Part shown: piece by piece, positions 13,101-25,100 of the stretch | Position numbering within the stretch: the stretch's first letter is position 1 | Layout of the letters: every line of letters starts with the position of its first letter | Assembly (NCBI GenBank): GCA_944470555.2 | Contig: OX104134.1 | Location: 70,736,678-70,800,677 of the forward strand | Source of the DNA: Heterobilharzia americana | Lineage: Eukaryota > Platyhelminthes > Trematoda > Strigeidida > Schistosomatidae | DNA: 64,000 nt | Direction: 5' to 3' | Position numbers and translations under genes: made by a program | The notes under the pieces: generated by a model | What the model was told of the DNA's origin: nothing | Seen by the model: only the letters and a program-made list of their open reading frames with translations | The model's database searches: none

Positions 13101-16100
13101 AGGATTCCCATACTAGGACGAAACAGCTGTTCCATGCTTCCAGGTTTTCAATGGTCCTTCAACTGATGTTTGTCTGTGATGAATACTACCTTAAAAATAT
13201 AATTTTCGTCTAGAATGCTTTCCCTACTTTTTTCATAACTGTAGGTTTTTTTGATAAGCTAAATGTACTAATGAACTATAGTGTGTCATGAAATGTATTC
13301 GAACGGAGGTGATGGTAATGAATGGAAATTTTAACAACTATTTGACAGTTTATTTTAAAAAACAAACCTGGAATGCATCTATATTACTTCGTCAATGTAT
13401 TTTTTCGTGAGTTAAACACGATTTAGAGAGGAAGCGTGAATGAGGGTAGGATTCGAAACCTTGACTTTTAGTCCATTGGTCCAGTACTCTATTGGTTGGC
13501 ACATGAAATGTAACTGGGAGTCATATTTTAGTTTAACTTAGTCATTCATGTCTGTGCTAAATCTACTCAAACCCAGGTTTTTAGCACTTTAGTTGTAAAC
13601 ACGATAAGTTAATCTACGACTGAAAATATGTGCCACTTAGATGACAAGTCTTTTGCTGTTTATTGGATATTTTCAAGCACTGTATGTTGCTTTGTCGTTT
13701 GAAGAAAACAAATGTTTATAACAACGAAAGAGACTAATGAATTCTGTTTCACTCTGTTCTAAGTAATTGCTTATCAAGTAATACATCATTTTTGTGTGAC
13801 AGCAGTTTATAACTTCAGTGTTTGTTTTATGATGAACATTCCTCTGATTGTAGAAAATAACAGGGGACGACTGAATGGGACGTAAATAAAGTTAGCTGCA
13901 AAGGAGTAAAATCCTAATTAAATCTGTGAATTCGACGAAAAGAACTGTAAAAATACTAAGAAGCAAATATATTGTGAATGGACTGATCATCTTTAGAAAT
14001 ATTGTTAAACTAGCCCTAATTAAACAGTTGTCTCTCTGAAGATATTTTGATTCCCATTGATTCAGTTTACCTCAATTGTATCAAACTTCGTGATAACCTC
14101 GAAGTAACTTCTTTAAATGGCACTTTTATAAAGTCAATAAGGGAATCATGGAGATTGTAATAAGTAACTTCAAAGTGTAGTGTATATAATACAGAACAGG
14201 ATGGTTAGTGATATGGAAATTTATGTTTTTTGAGAGGAATCGGATGAGCCAAAAAAAACTTGGTGAGAAGTTTTAACTGCTGCAGTTATAAAGGGAACGT
14301 AAATTTATGTACACGTACCTCCACATGGTCCTGGAGGACCAGCAACTCTGACCACTCCACTTGATGATTGTGAATTCAGAGGTGTTTCAGCCACACATGT
14401 ATAATTCCCGGAATTCTCAAACTGTATATTCACTATTTTTAATGTTCCGAAATAATTTCCATATGGTCTATACAGTTGAGCAAGTTCATATCGTCGGGCA
14501 TCCAAATCTAATCGGTCAAATTTAAGATAGACACCCTATTAAGCAAAATAAAGAGTATGTGAATACTTAGTTAAAAGACTAGTTTTCCAAAATTGAATAC
14601 AAAGCTTCTCTTTATACAAGAACTAAGTGCATTTAGTCCCCAAACTTTTAATGAGTGATGTCTCACTCTTCAGTCATCCATCACTTGAAGCATTTCAGTG
14701 GATTACTTCGTGTATTTATCGAACTACTTGAACAAGTAGTTCAGTGTACAAGGAATATAAATCATGCATGTTGAATTACACTTGCATTTCAGCTCAATCC
14801 ACTAGAATTGCTTTTACATAGCCAAGTCAGCTACAGGCTGATGATGGTAATTCGATCCTTTTGAGATTAGTGGATACTGATTTCCACAAAACGTTGGATT
14901 TGACACGTTTACTTGCAATGCCTCAGATCGCATTTATTTTATTTTGAAGTACCATAGGAGCTAGAATAACGTACACAAGCTATTTCGACTGATCTTGTGA
15001 TCTTTTATTCTCGTTTGACTAACATCCTCAGAGTATATCTGTTGTCATTTAACCATTCGATTCACAGTACAGTACTAACATGATATCGAATTAAAAAATT
15101 TCCGGTTCATTTTAGTCACATTATTTTAACATAAAGTCACTAACGAGTAATTAACTTTACAAATGATGAGGTGGGTTATTCATATCTGGTTGATAATGAC
15201 TGCTTATAGTCGTTTTACCGTCTTGACACTTAATTGTTTCACCTATAGCGGTTAAAGAAATAAAATACTAATTTGATTAACAATACTTCAATGTACTTTA
15301 AAATGTTAGACCTCTGTCATTCATCTTTGCGAGCTTCTAAAACAATTAATCTCAATAATATTTTCAGTCTTTAAATAAGTCCAGTTCTTTTTTTGAAAAA
15401 GCATCAAAGCACATAATTCAAAGACAGACCATTAAAACAGAACTGACCTCAAAATACCAAGCATAATTGACATCTAAGTACGATGAACTTTGAACACGAC
15501 ATGGAAGAAGTACTGTAGAATTTCGGTAAACAACACGAGAAATCGGAGTTAAACTCATTGTTAGTTGTGGAACTACCGTCAATAAAGCACTTGATTCTGC
15601 TTGACCTAAAATATTCTTAGCAATACATGTGTATTGTCCAGCATCTGATTCGACTAAATTAACTATCAACAGATTTTTACTGGGTAGTTTGCAATATTTA
15701 GTCCCACACTGCAAAAGAATACAAAAGAGTAAGCTTATAGGCTTTTTATATTACATCTGAATTTTGTAAATTTGTTACGGCGTCATCATACAAACATATC
15801 AATAATAAAAATGCAGAGAATAAGAGGGCAGTGAACCAGTATTCAATACAGAATTCCATGAATATTTTCAATGATTAACTTCAAAGAATTCAGTTTGTCT
15901 TTCAAGTTGGAAGAAGGTTCAGAGTAACCAGATAACCAGATGGTAACACTTGATAAACTCTATGACTGTTGGTATGAGCTGCGTGTCGAGGTACAGTCTA
16001 CCTGGGGTCGTCGAGATGATGGAAATCAATGGTTGCAGAGCCTTGGTAACACGCGTGAAAACTAGTCACAACAGTGCACTTGTATTCACTTTTTTACTTC

Positions 16101-19100
16101 CTCTAAACTTAGAACACTTCCATTATGTAGCATTTTTAAACTTCTTTCCCATCTAATACACTTTTGTCGACTTTAATGTTATTCTTCTTCCACCTACCTG
16201 TTTTTTATGTGGTGCTTTGAGATGCGGCAACTTAATCCGACAAACTTTTGCGTAGGGTTCTACGTTTCATACAAGTGCATCGGTTCAAGTTGCCTCACTT
16301 CCCAGTACAATGAAAAGAAGAAACGGATAGGAAAAGACTGATGTCAAAGTAGATAAAGGTGTATGAGAGGAAAATGAGTTTGAGAATGAAAGTTAGTGAA
16401 AATGTTCAAGTTCTAGAAGACACTAAAAAGTGGTAATTTCTGCGCCATTGTAACCGGTTTTCATCCATGTCACCAAGAGTTTCCAACCACCGATTACTAT
16501 TATATCGCGTAATTCAGTCAAGCAGTCTGAAACTGAATACATGGCTCAAACCAACAGTCAACACAAATGTACAATTCTAACATAATTTTATCAGTATATG
16601 AAGTCAACAAAATCGAAAATGGATGTAGTTATAAGTGATAAGGTATACCCTTTAAGATTCTCAAAATAGGACAAGAAAGATGCCTAATGATTTATGAGTT
16701 ACAGTTCTTCTGCAGCCAACCGTTGGTTAGTCACGAAAACTAAAGTGCTAAAATAAAATCTAATAATTTTAAAAATGCGAATAATTTTACAAATCCACCA
16801 TAGTTTAACTTCTTTCGTTGTAAAATAGCAGAATAAACAATGTCAATTTTACTGAAACCTTATTTGGCAAATAAGTATGCTACACTGGTTTAAAGTTATT
16901 ACCAGATCACAAATACTCGTTTTTCCTCTTAGAGACGTTTGCGTATCTTTTGTAGCTATCCTATTATGACTGAGAATCGGATAGAAGAACTATTTCAACG
17001 TAAACAAGTTAAATACTGCTATAATCCAATACCCGGTTAAACAGTTATCGGTTCCCATACACTGTCTTGGAGCGAAACCTTTGGACTAGGGATGCAATAT
17101 TTTTGTCACATATTTTCTTCTTCATTACCACACAAAGTAGAATATTCCAATACTTTTGAGACATTATGCAAATGTTTCTATTATGTAACCAACTAGAGAG
17201 TATGATACTGATGTGGGAGTTGCTTCAGTAAAAATCTCACAACCATTTGACAACTTTTGATAAACCACTCGAAACCGAATAATACTAACAGTCTCTTGCC
17301 TACCAGTGTGATCACGTGAGTAGTTTTTGCCGATGTCTTGTGTATCAATCTGTGGTTCTCTAAAGAATTCAATTACACCAATCGTAAAGTTGACAGTGCT
17401 TAGTGTTAAACTGGTAAAAATATCGATCTCACTCAAACTTACTTGAGTCCTGTTAGAAATCAGACAACTCGAGACAAATTTGACTGAAAGCTGCATTTTG
17501 TATTTAACGATGATGATTACAGTTATTTTACCACTAGTACTTATACTTATGATGTTACTTGCCAACTAGGCAACAAGACCAAAATGCTAATCAGGGCACA
17601 GTCTCAAGTAAACCAAACAGCAGTTCGCTGGGCTGTAATCCAGGCTTTATACCAACTTCAGTAGTCATTTCTGAATGATTTATATTGATAGGACTATTTA
17701 AACACATAATAAAAAATCTTTTTTATTGGCAGAATATTGTTAGTTCATCCAATAAGAAGGGATGGGTATGGACATTTGTGCTTCGAGCCTTGACTTGATC
17801 CTTACCACAAATCAAACTTATTGACATCGTCAGGGGCCAATAACTCCAAGGTTAATTACAGAGTGATTTTATGCTAAGTGGATAGAGAAGTAGTCAACCT
17901 ATCAAATATATGAACACTATTTATTACTCATGTATGGTGTAATATGACTGCAAATCTTTTATGAAATTTTATGATAAAATATGTATTAATTCAGAGGCAA
18001 TACTACTCTGTCAGTGCTAGACCACTGCAACGATGCTTTTAGTTTATGAAGGTAGTTATATTTGAGTCTTCAGTGATGATCGGCTTTTTGAGATAATGAA
18101 AAATATGAACAGTAAGTATGAAGATTGCTCTAATGAATTCTATATAACGAACATAAAGACGACAAGAATAATTTTCAACATAATATATCCGTTTCAATCA
18201 CTGGTCCTTACTCCATTGGAAATGACAATATGAGTATAATAGCCAAAATGAGTATATTCTTTGCTGCTGTACTAAAATGGGGAAATTATTACAGCTAAGT
18301 TGAAAGCATTATTCAGAAAAACGATTAGATAAGTGAATACTTGAATTTTATAGTAGATTTGTGGAGTATGATATAGGTGGGCTAAATAACTCAACTGTTA
18401 GATTAAGCGCTGTTTAGATTTAAATGTTTTGGAACAATTATTAGAAGATTATGTATTTCGACTGCCCACCTGCTTATAGCAGGCAACCAAGCAAATTTAG
18501 GCTATCAGAAAAATAATACTCTCTTTGATCAAAATCTGAGTGTTTCCGCACCAAAAATAAGGTGTTACAATGAGGCTACTTGATACTAAGTTTAAGCATA
18601 AGGGTCGAATCTCCCACCACTGTATATAACATAAAAACCGGAAAAAAAGTTCAGATTTATCCACAATCAAACACTACATCATCAGGTTTCAAAAATCTAT
18701 TTAAAGCAAATTAAGAAATCACTGATCCTTTTGGGTTGATGCTTTGATAAAGTTTTAAAGACAAATGAGCTAAAAACGAATTGTTTGACGGTAACATACA
18801 GTTGCACCTCCTGTTTGTGGATCTAACCAACTGTCACTTGTAGTAAGAGCAGTCCCATCGTGAAGCCATTCTACAGTCATTTCAGGAGCTCCTTCAGGTT
18901 GGCATTCCATAACTGCACTGCTTCCAATCATACCTTCATTAGGCATAACAGGATGCTTCCTAAACGTGGGTGCTAGTTCCAGTACGCGTAGTTCAGCTGA
19001 AGAAGATTCACTTCCCAAACTGTTCCACGCCAAACAAGTAAACATCCCAGAGTCTGAAGTTTGACCTGCAATTGGAGAATAAATAGTAATGACCACAGCA

Positions 19101-22100
19101 CCACTTTTGATATTCAATTTATTCTAAAGGAACATAATTTTCGTATTTCGTTCTCACTAAATACTTTAAAAATTTTTTAAACTTAATTTTTACTCTATCT
19201 TTTTTCCTTTTATTGACAATGTATCATACAGGCGCCATAAAACTGAGACCGGGGGGTTATATACAGTACCGCTTAGTGGATAATCTTCCTTTGCGCTGGT
19301 AACACAAATCAGGTAACGTAACCCGTAATTCTCCCATTTGACTTGACTGCAACTCATCAAGTTTAACTCATTTCTTGTTTTCCTTCTGTTTCGTTAGTGT
19401 TCTCTTAAAGTTTAAACACTACCCTGGCAATATAAAAGCACTGTCGAGAATGGTGCAGCAACCCCAGTCTTTTCAATCCGAAATTACCATCCAATTGCAT
19501 TACATGAATAACTTATTGAACTAAAACTCTCTTAGACAGTCTTATCACCAATCGTTTAATTTTAAAATTCACGTTGTTAAGTGAAAATAAATAATGTTAA
19601 TTTAAAAAGATCCTAATCTTGGATAATAATTTAGAATAAGTAGGAACTAAGCTTATAAACATCCAAACCATAGTGATAATTTGGTTGGTTGTGGCTAGCA
19701 GAAGAATACAGGACGCGCATTTCGTCCTATTTTGGACTCGTTAGCTGGATGTACCTGCACCCTAGTGATGTTGTTCCTACCGAGACTCGAACCTTGTACC
19801 CTTCGCTTCAAAGGCCAAGGCGTTATCCACTATGCCAATAGAGGTCGAACAATTCAATCCAACAAAACAACGGAGAATAACAAGTATGTCAATAAATAGT
19901 AATCCACACCATAGTTGTTACAAAAGTCCTGGAAGAAGTTGAGCGCTGAGTTTGATTGAATCATCCTAAGAATGCATTTGAATATAATCCTAAAGAATTC
20001 TGCTGAATAAGCTGTGGTTTACACGGCGAAACTTTCAGAAACATCATGTTTCTATTTCCAAAAAACATTTTGAAATTATATTAAAATATATGCTTATAAA
20101 ATAGAAACTAAGTGGTAAATCAGATTTTAACATAATACTAACTTGTTTTCTCTTCTATGGTTGTATTTCTCAGTAGTACTCTTTCCCTTTTATTTTATAC
20201 TACCCTTTCTGATGATTAGTGTCAAAGGTATTCTGGGGACTTTACTGCTAAGTATAACTGACTGCTTACAACAGCACTTTCACCAAATCTGTTTTTAGCT
20301 TTATGTCAATATTTTAATTCCTCCGCCTAAAATCGTAACTGTATTGTCCTATCATCTGTTTACTTCAAGAGTCATACGTGTAACTACGTGAACCTTTTTT
20401 GCTTTCTACCACTTGTGTTATCCCCAGCACTGAAGGATATTTTATTTTTTAAAATTAAATTTGGTTAACTATCTTTAACGTATGCTTACTATTTTCCTCT
20501 TTCCGGAGTATTGTTGATTTTTATTTCTACTTTACTTACTAGTAAATGATTTTTTTCATTTTGTGTTGAATTACTATTGCGGTATTCCAAGATAATTTGT
20601 GTATCATATTTTGCGAGAATTCTCCTTTGAAATCAACACTCTGACAGTTTTTGTTCGGTACTGACAATCTTTTGAAAAGCACTTGGAGAAGTCAGCTACG
20701 AAGTAATGATGTACAGTGTCTACCATACTAATATGCTTTCAACATGGGAACCAAATACACCTTATCAAGTCATCAAACTCAACAACCTGAAAGGTTACTA
20801 TTCAGTGTTTTTATCCTTGAATGCATAATTCACTATCTAAAAAGTGCTGTCCCTCAGACAATGAGACCTTAATTATACAACAAATAGAAGTATCAACAAC
20901 ACGTCTTTCGCATAATTTTAATCAAATTAGTAAGGATTCTTACTCATGTCAGTGGATAGTTAAGATAATTATGACACAACTACGTAGAGATATGTCAAGA
21001 CATCTTCCTGAAGTTAGTGTTAATGATATTACCAAGCTTTAAAGCTACGAAGTGTTTAAAACAAAAAATCAAAGCTCAAAGAAAATGTGACCATTGTCAT
21101 TCTCATCTTGAGTTGCAGATATTTCCCATCATTTGAGTAAAATATGAAGAACACTTAAAACATAAACTGTAACGAAGCTTTAATCGAAGAAGAAAACTTC
21201 AGTGATTTACCTTCTGAATATGTAGCGTTGATCGTGTTGGACCATCATGTATAATATTGTACTGAGCTGGATTTAATTTACCTGTGGTAATCAACTGACT
21301 TATTGTTATATCGTTTCTGTACCATTCATGTGCAGGATTTGGAATGCCAGATGCTTCACAAGTCAAATACACATCGGTGCCTATGTCTACTACAGTATTT
21401 TGTAATGGTGTTGTAAAATATGGTTTAGCAGTGATTTTCAAATTCAAGGTTTTAGGTCTTGCCATTTTCCCTAGGGAATCTTCAACCTACAATTTGAAAA
21501 AAATGGAAGTGGATGTGCAGGTTTTACAAGAAAATCAAGTGAAACAAAGAAGAATAGTTCAAAGATAGTAAACCATTTCATAGTTCCAAGTCGATCATAA
21601 TGCTGCAGATAAATTCACTCTTCTTCATCATCACCGAAATACTGAAAATCTTATTACTGATTATTGTTTGCAGTGTTTTGCCTATACATATAGCTAAATA
21701 CATGATTTGATAGAGTTGGTTAAGACCACGGATTCGATATGAAACATGAAGCGATTTGTAACGGTGGGAGGCAGAAGAAAATTGATATTGAAAATGTCAA
21801 GATTATTCAAAAAGGATTTCGGAACTACACGTAAAGATGGATAGGTGAGGCATTTCACATAATGTTGAATCCTAATGCATTCAACTGAATGAAGGCCTAA
21901 CTATCCAACCAACTTGGATATCCGAAATGACATTTTGTACATGATGAGCATGATTAAAGTACATACACACACAAACAAACTATGTTTCACATTCACGTTA
22001 CTTTCCTCACAAATTCACATCACCTTGAACTCACTGACAAATAATAAGGTTGAACAGCGTAATCTGATTGGCTTCCAGTTACTATTTAAACACGCAATAA

Positions 22101-25100
22101 CTTGCATAGGTTTTATTCCCTGAAGAAGCAGCTTCCAATAGATCGTGAAAAGTCAGAAATATATTTGTATACCTCATTGGGATATATCTGTGTGAAAGAC
22201 ATAATGAAGACATCACTAGTACGCAGAGTATGCATAACAAAAAACACACTAGTCCCGCACAATAGATGTGATCAGTATTATACACGCTTATTGAATTATA
22301 TCCCACAGAATACTTTCAACTAATAAATCTTTGAATTAGGAAACACTGGCAAGGCAGTAATCAACAACTTTCTCTAATTTTCCAGCCGAAATTGAGACTT
22401 TCTTCAGAAATGATACCTTATAATCCAGTTGCTTATACATTCTTTGGTAGTAAACAGTAATCGAAATTGGAAATCTATAGAAAGTAAAACTTATTATGTA
22501 TATCTTCTGTTTACAAAAATGTTTTTGGAAAGAAAAATAGAATAGATACGTCTACATGCAGGGAATAATCTCTGAGAAATTTATTTCTTTAGGACTTATT
22601 ACTCCCAGTGGTTGCGGAAAACGATCGAATGTTATTGAAACTTAGGGAAAGGGCAACCTGGTACTCCTACCATTGTTGAATAATACACCAAAAATGGCTT
22701 GTTATTTTCATAATACTTTCCCCTCAGTTAGACCATAACTGTAGAACAACGTATTACAAACTGAAAGTTACTTTATTATTTAAAACAGTCAATGTTAAGG
22801 GTGAACAGAGATCGAATCAAATGGATGAGAATTTCCTATCCGGTAGAGTAGTAGTCGCAGTAGTGTTAGTTATGTAGTGAAATCAATATGAACAGAGCAA
22901 TCACGATATAAAGCGACAAAATGTACACTGACTATTGGATTTCACCTATTCTCATGGATTTATAACTTCAGATCATGAATAGGAAGCCGGTAAAAAAAAT
23001 TATTCACTTAAATTATTTTTATCCTGAATAATCTATGATACTAAAAACTGAAAGCTCATGCAGTATTTGAAGAAAACTTAATTGATTTTAAGTATGAATT
23101 AGCAAAAGGTTTTGCAACCAAAGGTCACAATAGAAAACCAGGAAATATGAAACAACCAAACGAAACTAATATGTTTTCTCCTGGTTCACTAACTTTGATC
23201 TTAAGAAAGTCAAACAGCACCCGCTTGTTTTCCTTTCCTAATTAAAAACAATTTTTTTGTCGAAAATGTTGGGCCATATCAAGGTATCTAAATCTTACAC
23301 ATATCATTCATAGAAAAACACATAAACTTCTTTAAAATTAGAAACTCAGTATTCCGTAATAAAATGCCTGAATTTTGAGCTTGAACACTGTACATTTTTA
23401 TATCATGAGTCATAAGCAGTCAGATGAATTATTTACTGACACATTATTCGATAATAGGTGGAATTTTGTTTGTTCACAAAGTACTCAGTTCACTAGAACG
23501 ATCGCATTTAAATAAACCGTCCAGTCATTTGGAGAGCTAACAACTCACATTACATTCATATTCACCCTGGTCTTCAGGTTGTACATTGGGTAATTCAATC
23601 ACACGATCATAGTCTTTCAGACAATCTGTTCGAAGAGGTGCACCATCTAACTAAAATAAATGAAGAGAAAAGTAGCAAAATGGTTAACAAGGTATTATTA
23701 TCATTATTAATAATAGTATTAGTAGTAGGAAGAAAATGCAGTACTAAAAACTAGATGTTTGGTCTATACAACTAGATGTCATCCGAACAATAAGCAGAGA
23801 AACGACATATGATATAAGACTATAGAGCTGTACGAATCTGAAAGTTCTTGGAGGGTGAATCAATCGTCCTTGTCCCTTTGTTCTCACTATTTATCCCTCT
23901 CTCCTTCAGTTAGAGATGTCAAAAATAATTTTATATTAGTTGGCATTCATACAGTCATACAGACGGAATTAACGGATTAAGTTCCAACTCTGTTCGACAG
24001 AAGTTAATAACTGACAACTGGATTCGACACAATTCTCGAAATATATTTGTTCGAAACATTCGAATCCTCCTCATGTTGTGGATATCAATGCTTCTCACCA
24101 TAGATTAGTGAAGAATGGTTAAGAAAAGAAAGACAGGTATATCAAGCAATCCCGCAACCTAAAATTATAAAACCCAGTAGTACAGCTTGGAGTTTTGAGG
24201 GGATTGACTGATTTTAAGGTAGCTGTTATATTGTGCAGAGAGACTGGCCAAATCTTCATAAGAAGCTGCATATAACAAAAGCCTTTTCGAACCAATCGCT
24301 TTAGTTCGAAGTTTAAGGAAAAAACACGTGAATCAATATGTAAGTATCAGATTGGTTAAGGAGACGAAACATCAATAGGATTTAAATCTAGAAAGACCTG
24401 GAAATAGTCAAGGCCATTGTAATATATATAAACACTGTAATTTGCATAAAGTGTTGACGTTGACGTTGCCGTTGATACTGTAAATACATCTTCTCTTATA
24501 TTACCGCCTTTTTTCATCACAGATGAATTGAACAACTCTTAAGGGTGGAATCTGAAGGTTACTCTACAAGCGTTCACATATATTTATAACTTCGGTTGTA
24601 TCAAGTCAATGTAAGGACAAATAAAAGTGGCGACAGGTAAAAAAATGGAAACTCCTTCTCCCGAGGAAATTCAAGCATATTTTACAATGCTATAATGAGA
24701 GAATAGAAGTGGCAATACTGAGAATTATTAGGAAATTGAGTAAAATACAGCATGATATCTAAGCAGAATTTTCATCCATAAGTCCTCAAATTTTGAAAAA
24801 GACTTCGTAAATACTTCAGTGATGGACATGGTTAGGATAAAAATGAGTTTGAGGAGCTTGACAAACTTGTTCATGTTACAGCGACGAATCCCAGTCACCA
24901 ATGTTATATATCTTCAAAGTGACTTGATACAACCGAAGTTATAAATATATGTGAACGCTTGTAGAGTAACCTTCAGATTCCACCCTTAAAAGTTGTTCAA
25001 TTCATCTGTGATGAAAAAAGGCGGTAATATAAGAGAAGATGTATTTACAGTATCAACGGCAACGTCAACGTCAACACTTTATGCAAATTACAGTGTTTAT

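Noticed and set aside
14827..14912. CTGATGA near 14832 as a hammerhead core
   Set aside because: No stem II followed by GAAA at the right spacing. The nearby AAAACGTTGG fits the general retroelement-end motif rather than a ribozyme.
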